From the NCBI GenBank assembly GCA_002026165.1, contig MWOS01000194.1:1-32964 (forward strand): a stretch of 32,964 bases of DNA, given 5' to 3'. The notes under the pieces are model-generated. The model did no database searches. It was not told where the DNA came from and saw nothing but the letters and a program-made list of their open reading frames with translations. The position numbers were made by a program, and so were the translations under genes. Positions 8,339 through 18,488 of the stretch are shown piece after piece; position 1 is the first letter of the stretch; the number at the start of each line of letters is the position of its first letter. The DNA is from Prochlorococcus sp. HOT208_60m_813G15 (GTDB taxonomy: Bacteria > Cyanobacteriota > Cyanobacteriia > PCC-6307 > Cyanobiaceae).

Positions 8339-8411
8339 GGCCCCATCGTCTAGAGGCCTAGGACACCTCCCTTTCACGGAGGCGACAGGGGTTCGAATCC
8401 CCTTGGGGCTA
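8339..8411 (+). tRNA. trnE: tRNA-Glu (anticodon TTC)
   Basis: A complete 73-nt cloverleaf can be drawn. The acceptor is GGCCCCA / TGGGGCT with a G1-U72 wobble. The anticodon stem is CCTCC/GGAGG around anticodon TTC (8373-8375), the T arm is AGGGG-TTCGAAT-CCCCT, and the discriminator is A73. CCA is not encoded. Besides translation, charged tRNA-Glu is the substrate of glutamyl-tRNA reductase, the first step to 5-aminolevulinate, chlorophyll and heme in cyanobacteria. A7:U66, U29:A41 and U72 match features reported for plastid tRNA-Glu, but the 53:61 pair is G:C instead of A:U. Confidence 0.97.
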
Positions 8412-8422
8412 TAAATTAAAAT

Positions 8423-8959
8423 TTATTTTATTGTTGATTTTGCTTGTCTATCAACGGCAATCAAATTTTCTGACAGATCTCTTTTTAGTCTTTTCTCTAT
8501 CATACCTATTGGCATCCACTGACAACCTTGAACGGTAAGATCATAAATTAATGAATTTTTTGAAGTACCTTTAATATTTTGAATTTTCCAACTGCCCTCA
8601 AATTTTCTGAAATCTCCTTTTATCAAATCAAATTTTAAAAGGCCAAGCTTCTTATCTTCAAATAAATTAATAGTTACTTCAGCTGAAAATTTCATGCCCA
8701 GAAAATCTTGAGCCCCAACTTGTTTAAGGTGGACATTATTGTTTCTTTGAAATATTTTTTTGCTTGATAATAGATTTGGAATGTAATGACTTAGTCGATC
8801 ATAATCTGTTAAAACATTCCACAAAGAATCCAAACTGGCAGAAGTAGTCAATTGAGCTGCAAGTCTTCTTGTTCCGCCTGAAAGCTTTTCCATTGTTTGC
8901 TCAATTGTCCTGTAATCACTTTTTTTTGAATGATCTACTGAATCTTGAGGATTAATCAT
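8423..8959 (-). CDS. SRPBCC (START/polyketide cyclase-like) domain protein
   Basis: This 178-aa soluble protein has an SRPBCC helix-grip fold across about 30-175. The pattern 'LTTSASLDSLWNVLTDYDRLSHYIPNL' is the characteristic opening of the polyketide cyclase/COQ10-like branch, and 'FEGSWKIQ' follows in a later strand. The fold makes a deep hydrophobic pocket for lipids or other apolar ligands. The ligand here is unknown, and quinone or pigment handling is only a guess from the organism. The start is the ATG at 8957-8959. It ends 11 bp from the tRNA-Glu 3' end and is convergent with it. Confidence 0.86.
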   Translation of the reverse strand: MINPQDSVDHSKKSDYRTIEQTMEKLSGGTRRLAAQLTTSASLDSLWNVLTDYDRLSHYIPNLLSSKKIFQRNNNVHLKQVGAQDFLGMKFSAEVTINLFEDKKLGLLKFDLIKGDFRKFEGSWKIQNIKGTSKNSLIYDLTVQGCQWMPIGMIEKRLKRDLSENLIAVDRQAKSTIK

Positions 8960-9138
8960 AAATGAATTATTTAATCAAATAAAAAAATTATTTCTGTGTA
9001 ACTATACAAATAAAAACAAAAAATGCTGAAAAATAAAAATTATTTTATTTATTTATTCCGATCTCAAAACGTAACCATTTTTGTAAAATCAATACAAATT
9101 AAACTACTAATTGATAATCTTTTATAAAGAAATCTTAA

Positions 9139-10269
<1,131 letters not shown>

Positions 10270-10379
10270 GACTTTGATATTAAGATTTAAGTTTCACCTA
10301 CTAAATACTTTTTGGTTTAGACACAATATGTAGCTAATATTTGAAAAAAAGAGGATTTTAAATAAAGAATACTAAAAAT

Positions 10380-11903
10380 ATGCCTTCAACTTTAAGTAAT
10401 CCTCTAAGATTAGGCTTACGGCAGGAGAGAGTCATATCTCCACAATGCTTGGTAATATTTGGTGCTAGTGGAGACCTAACTCATAGAAAATTAATACCAG
10501 CCTTATTTGAACTCTATTTGCAAAGAAGAATTCCTAGCGAATTTGGAATAGTTGGTTGTGCGAGAAGACCTTGGACTGATAATGAGTTTAGAGAAAAGAT
10601 GAAAGTAAAGCTATCAAATCAAATATCTGGTAAAGAAAGGGAGTGGGAACAATTTTCCAATTATCTTTTCTATGAACCAGTTGACTTACAACAAAGTGAT
10701 CATGTCGTAAGGCTTTCTAAAAGATTAAATGAAATTGATAAAGCACAAGCTACTCATGGGAATAGAACATTTTATTTATCAGTATCTCCGAATTTCTATG
10801 CAAGTGGATGTAAAGCTCTTAAAGCAGCTGGCCTTTTAGATGACCCTAAGAAAAGTCGTTTAGTGATTGAAAAACCTTTTGGAAGAGATTATTCAAGTGC
10901 AAAAAAATTGAATAAGATCGTTCAGAGTTGCGCTGAAGAAAGTCAGATTTATAGGATTGATCATTATTTAGGTAAAGAGACAGTTCAGAATATTCTTGTT
11001 TTGAGGTTTGCAAACACTATTTTTGAACCAATCTGGAACAGAAATTATATATCAAGTGTTCAAATTACTTCATCTGAAACAGTAGGAGTTGAAGATAGAG
11101 CAGGTTATTACGAAAGTTCTGGTGCTTTAAGAGATATGCTTCAAAATCATATGACTCAAATGCTTGCTGTTACTGCAATGGAACCTCCTGGAAAGTTTGA
11201 ACCAGAAGCAATAAGAAATGAAAAAGCTAAGGTTCTTCAAGCATCAAAACTTGCTGACGAAAATGAACCATGGAATTGTTGCATAAGAGGTCAATATGGA
11301 GAGGGAGGAAATATTTCTAATCGACTCAAAGGATATAGGCATGAAGATGGGGTTAATTGTAATAGCACAACAGAAACTTATATTGCGACAAAAGTATACG
11401 TTGATAACTGGCGTTGGCAAGGGGTTCCTTTTTATTTGAGAACAGGTAAAAGACTACCTAAAAGACTTGGAGAAATAGTCTTGACTTTTAAAGATGTTCC
11501 TGTTCATTTATTTGAATCAACAATAATAAATCCTGCCCCAAATCAACTTATCCTTAGAATTCAGCCAAATGAAGGTGCTACTTTCAAATTTGAGGTAAAA
11601 TCCCCTGGTTCAGGAATGAAATCAAGACCTGTTGAGATGGAATTTTCTTATGATGAATCCTTTGGAGAACCATCAGATGAAGGCTATGTAAGATTATTAG
11701 CTGATGCAATGCTTTCTGACCCAACCTTATTTACTCGAAGTGATGAAGTAGAGGCAGCTTGGAAACTTTATACACCATTAATAGAATTGATGGATAATTC
11801 TCCTTGGAAGTTACCTATTTATAATTATGAATCTATGACGTGGGGACCTCCTGAGTCTGATCAATTAATTTCTAAAGATAATATTTTCTGGCGTAGACCT
11901 TAA
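10380..11903 (+). CDS. zwf: Glucose-6-phosphate 1-dehydrogenase
   Basis: This 507-aa enzyme is the first step of the oxidative pentose phosphate pathway, making NADPH from glucose-6-phosphate, mainly at night in cyanobacteria. The N-terminal Rossmann motif 'IFGASGDLTHRKLIPALFEL' and the substrate/catalytic signature RIDHYLGKE (192-200, with His195) are intact, and the length is standard. It is followed after only 2 nt by opcA, its allosteric activator, so the two are almost certainly co-transcribed. The start is an ATG at 10380. The neighbouring petH makes NADPH in the light. Confidence 0.98.
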   Translation: MPSTLSNPLRLGLRQERVISPQCLVIFGASGDLTHRKLIPALFELYLQRRIPSEFGIVGCARRPWTDNEFREKMKVKLSNQISGKEREWEQFSNYLFYEPVDLQQSDHVVRLSKRLNEIDKAQATHGNRTFYLSVSPNFYASGCKALKAAGLLDDPKKSRLVIEKPFGRDYSSAKKLNKIVQSCAEESQIYRIDHYLGKETVQNILVLRFANTIFEPIWNRNYISSVQITSSETVGVEDRAGYYESSGALRDMLQNHMTQMLAVTAMEPPGKFEPEAIRNEKAKVLQASKLADENEPWNCCIRGQYGEGGNISNRLKGYRHEDGVNCNSTTETYIATKVYVDNWRWQGVPFYLRTGKRLPKRLGEIVLTFKDVPVHLFESTIINPAPNQLILRIQPNEGATFKFEVKSPGSGMKSRPVEMEFSYDESFGEPSDEGYVRLLADAMLSDPTLFTRSDEVEAAWKLYTPLIELMDNSPWKLPIYNYESMTWGPPESDQLISKDNIFWRRP

Positions 11904-11905
11904 AA

Positions 11906-13207
11906 ATGAAACCTCAACTAACACTCCAAACCCCGTTAGAGCTGCCTTATCAGGAAATTTCTAATTACCTTAATAAATTATGGATTTCAGAAGATAAAGA
12001 TAATAGTGGAGCTAATACTTTTACATTAATGGTCTGGCAGCCCGCTTGGTTAGAACAATGTTTAGTTCAAAAAGGATTAGTAAATGGACCAATTACTGGT
12101 AATTTAAGTCCAGAGCTAATTGAAGTTGCTAAAAAATTTATACTAGATCAAGGACTTCCTATCACTACTTCCATTAATAGTGAAGAATTATTGAATTTGT
12201 TGAAGGAAAATATATCTAATAAAGACTATGAAGATTTTAGAGGACAATTTTTTGAATCAACAATAAGCACATTGAATCCAAGAAGATTAATAACTCTTGC
12301 GCCAACATTAAATAAAAATTCAGAAATAAAAACTTTTGTATCTGCTTACTGTCCATTAAGTGATACTTCAGCTATGCAACCTATATGTGGGGATTTAGTT
12401 GTTATAAGGGGGGACTCGGCCTCAATATCTAATAAAGGATTAAAAATAATTGATGAATTATCTATTGATGAATTACCTTCATGGTTGTGGTGGAATGGAA
12501 ACTTGGATGAATCGCCTGAAATCTTCGAATATTTTACTAATTATGGTCTACGGTTAATAATTGATACTGCTCTTGGATCGCCTCAAAGATGTTTAAAGGT
12601 TTTAGATCAATTAAATAATTCAAATAAAGCTATTAATGATTTGAATTGGGTTAGATTGAAAAATTGGAGGGAATCATTGGCAATGATTTTTGATCCGCCT
12701 TCGAGGAGACCAATTTTAGATCATATTACTGATATCGATATTGATATCGCTGGAGATCATATGATTCAAGCTTTGTTTTTGATTTCATGGATTAGCGATA
12801 AACTTGGTTGGTCTTTTCTAAGAGTTGAAAAGGATACAGAATCAACAAAAATAGACTTTGAAAGAATTAATGGCGAAAAAATTTCTGCATCAATAAATCC
12901 CTTATCTTTGGGAAATCCAAGTATTCATTTTGGACAAGTTATTGGATTGAGGCTGATTTCAAAAATTAGTGAGGTTCAAAAAAATAACACTTGTGTAATA
13001 CTTGGTTGTGAATCAGTGGAATGTATGAGACTTGAAGCAGGGGGAATGGCTGATATGGAATTAATAGAACAAGTTGTTCCAAACTCTTTTTCTACATCAG
13101 AGTACGATGTTAGTAAATTATTGGGAAGTAGTAGAGGAAATACCAGTCCTCTTTTTGAAAATTCTATTAAAATAGCTCTTCAGATATTTAATGGTTTGAA
13201 TAACTAG
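11906..13207 (+). CDS. opcA: OpcA, activator/assembly protein of glucose-6-phosphate dehydrogenase
   Basis: This 433-aa soluble protein belongs to the OpcA family (OpcA_G6PD assembly), which promotes activation and oligomerisation of cyanobacterial G6PDH and links it to redox state. Assignment rests on length, the N-terminal 'ANTFTLMVWQPAWLEQ' block, the central 'SRRPILDHITDIDIDIAGDH' region and its position directly behind zwf (2-nt gap), which is the conserved cyanobacterial order. Several cysteines are present (for example in 'CVILGCESVEC'), which may matter for thioredoxin control; that is inference. The gene ends 3 nt before cobB. Confidence 0.95.
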   Translation: MKPQLTLQTPLELPYQEISNYLNKLWISEDKDNSGANTFTLMVWQPAWLEQCLVQKGLVNGPITGNLSPELIEVAKKFILDQGLPITTSINSEELLNLLKENISNKDYEDFRGQFFESTISTLNPRRLITLAPTLNKNSEIKTFVSAYCPLSDTSAMQPICGDLVVIRGDSASISNKGLKIIDELSIDELPSWLWWNGNLDESPEIFEYFTNYGLRLIIDTALGSPQRCLKVLDQLNNSNKAINDLNWVRLKNWRESLAMIFDPPSRRPILDHITDIDIDIAGDHMIQALFLISWISDKLGWSFLRVEKDTESTKIDFERINGEKISASINPLSLGNPSIHFGQVIGLRLISKISEVQKNNTCVILGCESVECMRLEAGGMADMELIEQVVPNSFSTSEYDVSKLLGSSRGNTSPLFENSIKIALQIFNGLNN

Positions 13208-13210
13208 TAG

Positions 13211-14590
13211 ATGCCTTGTGTAATATCATCTCCTTCAACTGATAGTGGGAAAACCACATTATCGCTTTTACTATCTTGTTGGGCGTTTTCAAAAGGTATA
13301 AAGATACAAACTTTCAAGGTTGGCCCAGATTATCTTGATCAACAACAACTTAGTTCAATTGGCCAACCTATTTGTAGGAATTTAGATATTTTTTTAAGTG
13401 GCGAAGAATGGGTTCAAGAAAGTTTTTTTAAACATTCTTTGAAATATGAATTCTCATTAATTGAAGGAGCAATGGGTCTATTTGATGGATTAGGATCTAC
13501 AACCTATTCCAGCACAGCAAATATCTCTAAACTTCTCAATGCTCCAATAATTTTTATTCTTAATGCTAGAGGTCAAGTAGCTTCTCTTTTAGCGACTATT
13601 CGAGGTTTTAGAGATTTCGATAGTGAGTTGTCAATAGTAGGAATTATATTTAACAACGTTAATTCAGATAGACATAAAAAATTAATCAAAGAAGTTTTTA
13701 AAAATGAAGATATCGAAATTCTTGGATTTTTACCATCTGATCCAAAAATAACTTTAAACAAAGCTAATTTAGGTTTGATATCTCCAATGGATAATGAAAA
13801 AGAAATTGATGTTCAATACTTTGCAAATTTTGCTGAAAGGAATCTTGATGTAATTTCCCTTATTAAATTCCTGAAATCTCCTCAAAAGAAAATATTTAAA
13901 TCTGTCAATTTTAATGATTTTAAAATAGATAAAAGTAAACCTATCGCAATTGCAGAAGATAAAATCTTTCATTTTCAATATCCTGAAACTAAGGAGTTTT
14001 TGAGTGAAGTAGGCATACCTTTGATTTCATGGAGTATTTATGATGATGAAGAAATACCTAGTGAGGCATCCTCTCTAATTATTCCTGGAGGTTTTCCCGA
14101 AAAATATGCTGATCATATAAGTAACTCTAGAAAAAGCTTGAATTCATTAAGGAAATTCCGCAAAAATGGATTTATATATGCAGAGTGCGGAGGGATGATG
14201 ATTTTAGGAGACGTAATAAAAGATGAAAATGGCAATAATCATAAAATGAGTGGCATATTGCCTTTTAGATCAAAAAAAAATAAACTTTCAGTAGGCTATA
14301 GATATATTAAGGGTTTTAAAGATACTCCTATCATTAAACAAAATCAATTAATTAGAGGACATGAATTTCATTTTTGGGAAATTGAAAATAATTCATCTGA
14401 ATTTGATTTAAAAAAAGCTGAGCATCAGAATAAATTCTCTCACCCATGGAAGATTAAATCTTGGAACACCAAGTATAAAAATGAGGGCTTTTTTGATAAT
14501 AAATTACATGCAAGTTGGATCCATTTGCATTTGCCAAGTTCTCCAGAAGTAGCAAAAAACTTTATAGATTCCACACAAATTGGCTATTAA
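13211..14590 (+). CDS. cobB: Cobyrinic acid a,c-diamide synthase
   Basis: This 459-aa enzyme amidates side chains a and c of cobyrinic acid in cobalamin-type cofactor synthesis, using glutamine and ATP. The N-terminal dethiobiotin-synthetase-like domain has the P-loop STDSGKTT (9-16), and the C-terminal class I glutaminase domain has the nucleophile Cys326 in 'YAECGGMM' and a catalytic His in 'SWIHLHLPSSP' near the end. CbiA is the equivalent name in the anaerobic pathway, which cyanobacteria use. It starts 3 nt after opcA, so it may be read with zwf-opcA. It is convergent with the DUF212 gene (9-bp gap). Confidence 0.95.
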   Translation: MPCVISSPSTDSGKTTLSLLLSCWAFSKGIKIQTFKVGPDYLDQQQLSSIGQPICRNLDIFLSGEEWVQESFFKHSLKYEFSLIEGAMGLFDGLGSTTYSSTANISKLLNAPIIFILNARGQVASLLATIRGFRDFDSELSIVGIIFNNVNSDRHKKLIKEVFKNEDIEILGFLPSDPKITLNKANLGLISPMDNEKEIDVQYFANFAERNLDVISLIKFLKSPQKKIFKSVNFNDFKIDKSKPIAIAEDKIFHFQYPETKEFLSEVGIPLISWSIYDDEEIPSEASSLIIPGGFPEKYADHISNSRKSLNSLRKFRKNGFIYAECGGMMILGDVIKDENGNNHKMSGILPFRSKKNKLSVGYRYIKGFKDTPIIKQNQLIRGHEFHFWEIENNSSEFDLKKAEHQNKFSHPWKIKSWNTKYKNEGFFDNKLHASWIHLHLPSSPEVAKNFIDSTQIGY

Positions 14591-14604
14591 TAAGGAATAT
14601 TAAT
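14586..14604. repeat. Small inverted repeat covering the cobB stop and touching the DUF212 stop
   Basis: ATTAATA (14586-14592) and TATTAAT (14598-14604) flank a 5-nt AGGAA loop. The arms are AT-only and short, so it is at best a weak bidirectional terminator. Confidence 0.3.
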
Positions 14605-15079
14605 TTGTTATCAAAGCAACTATCTTAAGAGGGGAACCTAAAAAAAACATTCCGGGCAAAGTTATTAATGGTCCTAAAAAACTACCTACTATAACCTCAA
14701 TTTTTGTATGGCCGAGTGTTTCTTTTAGAAGTACTTTAGATTTAGGGTCTAGTTTCTTTGATAGTTTATTAATTTCTGAAGCTTGAATACCAGCTGACTT
14801 TCGAACCCCACTAGCGTCATACATAACTATAAGTGATATGGCAACTGCTAAAGCGAATATCGAGCTATCAAATCCTAATTCATAACCTATACCAGATGTA
14901 GCACCAGTTATTAAGGCGGAATGACTTGAGGGCATACCACCTGTCTCGAAGATAATTCCAAATCTTAACTCTTTATTTGAAATAAAATTGAACACAATTT
15001 TAAAGAATTGAGCTAGCAAACAAGATAATAAACTCCAGAAAAGTACTGAATTATTAAAAAAGGAAAAAAACTCGGTCAT
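14600..15079 (-). CDS. Divergent PAP2 family (DUF212) membrane protein
   Basis: The 159-aa protein has four or so hydrophobic segments and the hallmark DUF212 blocks: GGMPSSHSA (47-55), 'MYDASGVRKSAG' and 'LGHTKIEVIVGSFLG'. These resemble the active-site motifs of PAP2/vanadium haloperoxidase phosphatases, so it may dephosphorylate a lipid or isoprenyl phosphate; the true substrate is unknown. It lies 13 bp behind crtE on the same strand. Co-transcription with a prenyl-diphosphate synthase makes a prenyl phosphate substrate attractive, but this is inference. Confidence 0.9.
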   Translation of the reverse strand: MTEFFSFFNNSVLFWSLLSCLLAQFFKIVFNFISNKELRFGIIFETGGMPSSHSALITGATSGIGYELGFDSSIFALAVAISLIVMYDASGVRKSAGIQASEINKLSKKLDPKSKVLLKETLGHTKIEVIVGSFLGPLITLPGMFFLGSPLKIVALITN

Positions 15080-15092
15080 AAATTCGAACTAT

Positions 15093-15995
15093 TTATCTGT
15101 CTCTATTTGTAATAAAGTCAGCTAGGGATATTAGATACTTTGCATCTGATCCCCAAGGTTTAATTGCTTGTTTTGCTTTCTCAACCAAGTCAAATGCCCT
15201 TTTCTTTGATTCCTCCATCCCAAGTAATTTAGGGTATGTTGTTTTGTCAGCTAAAAGATCTTTGCCTGCAGTTTTGCCAAGCTTTTCACTGCTTGAAGTT
15301 AAATCAAGAATATCATCTATAATTTGGAAGGCTAATCCAATCCCCTCTGCATATGTTGTAAGAGCTTCTAATAATTTGTCGTTAGCTCCTGCGATCATCG
15401 CGCCTGTTCTTACGCAAGCTTTTAATAAAGCCCCAGTCTTATGAAGGTGAATATACTCTAGAGTTTCAAGGTCAACTTCTTTTCCTTCGCATTCCAAGTC
15501 AACAACTTGCCCCCCGACTAATCCCGGGGCACCTGCAACTAAGGAAAGTTCACCGATTACATTTAATAATCTAGTTGGATCAACTCCTGGACTTCTTAAA
15601 GAAACCATTTCAAATGCTCTAGTTAATAAAGCGTCCCCTGCAAGAATAGCTATTGCATCTCCGTAAACTTTATGGTTTGTTGGTCTTCCTCTCCTTAGAT
15701 CATCATTGTCCATAGAGGGTAAATCATCATGAATTAAGGACATTGTGTGAATCATTTCTATCGCAACTGCTGTAGGAATAGCTAATGAGGGTTCTCCTCC
15801 AGCTAGTGAACAAGATGCTAAGCATAAAATTGGACGTATTCTTTTCCCACCTGCTAGAAGAGAATATCTCATTGATTCTCTAAGTATTTCTGGGTTTTCT
15901 GGACCTAATGACAAATCAAGAGCTTCTTCAACTAACTTTTTCGTATCTATTAGATAACTTTCAAAATCTGAGATATTATCAATTACTTCAGTCAT
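15093..15995 (-). CDS. crtE: Geranylgeranyl diphosphate synthase
   Basis: This 300-aa trans-prenyltransferase condenses isopentenyl diphosphate with allylic primers to make the C20 precursor of carotenoids, the phytyl tail and quinones. The first Asp-rich motif DDLPSMD is at 90-96 (with RRGRPTNHK after it) and the second, DDILD, at 227-231. The residues two to five positions before the first motif are small or medium rather than bulky aromatics, in line with a C20 product. It sits between folD (34-bp gap) and the DUF212 gene (13-bp gap) on the minus strand and probably shares their transcript. Confidence 0.96.
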   Translation of the reverse strand: MTEVIDNISDFESYLIDTKKLVEEALDLSLGPENPEILRESMRYSLLAGGKRIRPILCLASCSLAGGEPSLAIPTAVAIEMIHTMSLIHDDLPSMDNDDLRRGRPTNHKVYGDAIAILAGDALLTRAFEMVSLRSPGVDPTRLLNVIGELSLVAGAPGLVGGQVVDLECEGKEVDLETLEYIHLHKTGALLKACVRTGAMIAGANDKLLEALTTYAEGIGLAFQIIDDILDLTSSSEKLGKTAGKDLLADKTTYPKLLGMEESKKRAFDLVEKAKQAIKPWGSDAKYLISLADFITNRDR

Positions 15996-16029
15996 TTTAA
16001 ATGTTTAATAATTTTTTTCATCATAGAAT

Positions 16030-16926
16030 TTATGGCATTAGGTCATTAAGAGCCGATGATAAACCAAATTGTTTTTGCCAGCTAAAAATTGTATTGACCA
16101 GCAACATTGTGACTGTCATTGGTCCAACACCTCCTGGTACAGGAGTGTATGCAAATACTTTAGGAATTACATCTTCTAATAATACATCGCCACATAATCT
16201 GGATTTATTTTTATCAGAACTTTTTAATCTATGTATCCCAACATCAATTACCACTGCTCCCTCTTTCACAAAAGTAGAATCCACGAGATTAGGTTTTCCA
16301 GCAGCGGCTATCAATATATCAGCTTCCTTACAGACTTTATTTAAATTTAATGTTTTTGAATGAGTCATTGTTACTGTCCCATTTAGGTTTAATAACATAA
16401 GTGATAGGGGTTTCCCAACTAGCAAACTTCTCCCTATGACAACAATTTTCTTCCCTTTAATTGTTATATTTTGGGATCTTAATAAATTTATAATTCCTGC
16501 TGGAGTACAAGATCTCATCGCAGTCTCATTTTTTACTAATTTGCCAATATTTATTTCATTTAATCCATCTACATCCTTGTTTGAATTGATATGACTGATC
16601 AGCTTTTGCTCATCAAACTTTTTTGGGATGGGGAGTTGCAGCAACATCCCATCTATATCCTCGTCAAAGTTAAGTTTGTCAATTAATTTTTCAACTTCTT
16701 TTTGCTCCACATTATCTTTTAGATGAAAGATAAAGCTCTTTATTCCCACTCTTAAACATGCTTTTTCCTTGTTATTGACGTAAACTCCACTAGCGGGGTC
16801 TTCACCTATTCTTATAACAGCCAAACCAGGAGCTCTTTTTGCGATTTTTTTATTAATAGATATATACTCGTTTAATCTTTTCTCAATTTCAAGAGATAAT
16901 TTTTTACCGTCTAATTTTATTGACAT
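16030..16926 (-). CDS. folD: Bifunctional methylenetetrahydrofolate dehydrogenase/cyclohydrolase
   Basis: This 298-aa enzyme interconverts 5,10-methylene-THF, 5,10-methenyl-THF and 10-formyl-THF, using NADP. The YxxxK active-site pair (Tyr49, Lys53 in '[11 protein letters not shown]'), 'LLQLPIPK', the Rossmann motif '[10 protein letters not shown]' and the C-terminal signature '[14 protein letters not shown]' are all present. The start is the ATG at 16924-16926, preceded by an AAAGGAGAT Shine-Dalgarno-like stretch at an unusually long distance (about 12 nt). It heads the folD-crtE-DUF212 run and is divergent from the HD phosphohydrolase gene (74 bp). Confidence 0.97.
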   Translation of the reverse strand: MSIKLDGKKLSLEIEKRLNEYISINKKIAKRAPGLAVIRIGEDPASGVYVNNKEKACLRVGIKSFIFHLKDNVEQKEVEKLIDKLNFDEDIDGMLLQLPIPKKFDEQKLISHINSNKDVDGLNEINIGKLVKNETAMRSCTPAGIINLLRSQNITIKGKKIVVIGRSLLVGKPLSLMLLNLNGTVTMTHSKTLNLNKVCKEADILIAAAGKPNLVDSTFVKEGAVVIDVGIHRLKSSDKNKSRLCGDVLLEDVIPKVFAYTPVPGGVGPMTVTMLLVNTIFSWQKQFGLSSALNDLMP

Positions 16927-16961
16927 TTAGAAAAACATCTCCTTTTTACTCCTAGCATGCC

Positions 16962-16967
16962 TATAAT
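16962..16967 (+). promoter_or_regulatory. Candidate -10 box for the HD phosphohydrolase gene
   Basis: A perfect TATAAT lies 33 bp before the GTG start, in the divergent folD gap. No convincing -35 is visible, which is common in Prochlorococcus promoters. Confidence 0.4.
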
Positions 16968-17000
16968 TCTAAATTAATCAAATAGATTTAATTATATTCT

Positions 17001-18473
17001 GTGCAAAACATTACAACTACCTTAAAAAAGTTGCTTTATCTTTGGAGGAGGAGTCAAGTTCCAATAAAACAACCAACTAGGATTTCAAAAATCGATAATC
17101 TTATAATTTTTTTAATATGCATTTTGATCTCAATAGTTTCTTCTTATGAATTACTTCTTATTTCGCCTTTAAATATCTCAGATATTTATTCTTGGCTATT
17201 TACCTTTACTGAAGTATTAATTAGTTCCGGGATTTTGATACTTGTTTCAAAAAAAGAAAATCCTACAATTTCTTCACGACAAATAATCTTCATCATAACT
17301 CTTCTTTTAGCAGTACAGGCTTCGAAATTAGCCTTAGTCTCCACTGTTACTCCATTATCTATAATAATTCCACCGGCTTTAATAATATCTCAAGGAATGG
17401 GAAGCATAACGGCTTTGGCTTGGGTATCAATTGCGAGCCTTAATTGGCCTGACCCAGCAGTTTATATCAATAATAATTTGTTTTTTATTTTGTTATTTTG
17501 TGCATCAGTAGTATCTTTACTTGGAGGAAGAATTAGAAATAGAGCGCAGTTACTCCAACTATCAATTTTTGTTCCCATGGGTGCCTTGTTAAGTCAATGG
17601 ATATTAATAGGTAAAGATAAAATATCTCTTATTGATAATCAAGAATTTGTCTCGAATGGCGGCAATATATTTTCAGATTCCTTTTTATTGGCAATAGTAA
17701 TGCTTTTTACTATATTAGTTATTCCTATTTTTGAATCGATATTTGGACTTTTAACAAAGGCAAGATTACTCGAATTAGCAGACAAAGAGAAACCTCTTAT
17801 TCGAAGATTGTCTCTCGAAGCTCCAGGTACTTTTGAACATACCTTACTGATATGTGGATTGGCAGAGGAAGCAACAAGAATGATTGGTGGCGATATTGAT
17901 CTAATTAAAACTGGAGCTTTATATCATGATGTTGGGAAATTACATGCTCCTAATTGGTTTATTGAAAATCAGGATGGTTCAAAAAATCCTCATGACGAAA
18001 TAGATGATCCCTTTAGAAGTGCAGAGGTATTGCAGGCTCATGTTGATGAGGGTTTAAAATATGCAAAAAAAAATAGACTTCCTAAATCAATAGCCAATTT
18101 TATCCCAGAACATCAAGGTACCCTAAAAATGGGATATTTTTTTCAGAAAGCCAAAGAAAAAAATCTCAAGATTAATGAAAATGATTTTAGATACAAAGGT
18201 CCCATTCCTCAGTCAAAAGAAACAGCTATTTTAATGCTAGCTGATGGTTGTGAAGCAGCTTTAAGAGCTATGAATATTAATGCATCTGATAATGAAGCTT
18301 TGGAAACAATATCCAAAATCATCTGTTCACGTCAAAAAGATGGGCAATTGGATGATAGTAATTTATCGAGGGGAGAAATATATTTAATAAAAAGAGCGTT
18401 TTTAAATGTTTGGAAAAGAATTAGACATAGAAGAATTCAGTATCCAACTAGCAAAAATAATACTTTTTCTTAA
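17001..18473 (+). CDS. Membrane-bound HD-domain phosphohydrolase (PgpH-like, possible c-di-AMP phosphodiesterase)
   Basis: The protein has 490 aa. About seven membrane segments occupy 33-252, then a cytoplasmic HD domain covers about 265-475. The HD part has the PgpH-type signature 'LSLEAPGTFEHTLL', the metal-binding His309-Asp310 in 'YHDVGKL', 'IPEHQGT' and 'MLADGCEAALRA'. PgpH enzymes hydrolyse cyclic di-AMP to pApA. They usually exceed 700 aa because an extracellular 7TMR-HDED domain precedes the seven-TM module, and that domain is missing here. The start is GTG at 17001; the first in-frame ATG is far downstream. It is convergent with the four-TM gene (15 bp). Family assignment is firm, but the substrate is inferred. 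Confidence 0.88.
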   Translation: MQNITTTLKKLLYLWRRSQVPIKQPTRISKIDNLIIFLICILISIVSSYELLLISPLNISDIYSWLFTFTEVLISSGILILVSKKENPTISSRQIIFIITLLLAVQASKLALVSTVTPLSIIIPPALIISQGMGSITALAWVSIASLNWPDPAVYINNNLFFILLFCASVVSLLGGRIRNRAQLLQLSIFVPMGALLSQWILIGKDKISLIDNQEFVSNGGNIFSDSFLLAIVMLFTILVIPIFESIFGLLTKARLLELADKEKPLIRRLSLEAPGTFEHTLLICGLAEEATRMIGGDIDLIKTGALYHDVGKLHAPNWFIENQDGSKNPHDEIDDPFRSAEVLQAHVDEGLKYAKKNRLPKSIANFIPEHQGTLKMGYFFQKAKEKNLKINENDFRYKGPIPQSKETAILMLADGCEAALRAMNINASDNEALETISKIICSRQKDGQLDDSNLSRGEIYLIKRAFLNVWKRIRHRRIQYPTSKNNTFS

Positions 18474-18488
18474 TTTTCTTTAGACAAT

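Noticed and set aside
8339-8410. G1-U72 mismatch in the tRNA-Glu acceptor stem
   Set aside because: The same wobble is usual in plastid and cyanobacterial tRNA-Glu and is not a sign of decay.
9031-9050. 8-bp inverted repeat AAATAAAA/TTTTATTT upstream of petH
   Set aside because: It is A/T low-complexity between divergent genes, where a terminator is not expected, so chance is likely.
9083-9095. Possible NtcA site (GTA...TAC) upstream of petH
   Set aside because: The half-sites are 7 bp apart, while the NtcA consensus needs 8.
16001-16363. A 120-codon plus-strand open frame over the folD 3' end
   Set aside because: It is antisense to folD, whose protein is clearly real, and the translation has no family resemblance. 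Similar antisense frames over leuA, gyrA, guaB3 and cobB were left out for the same reason.
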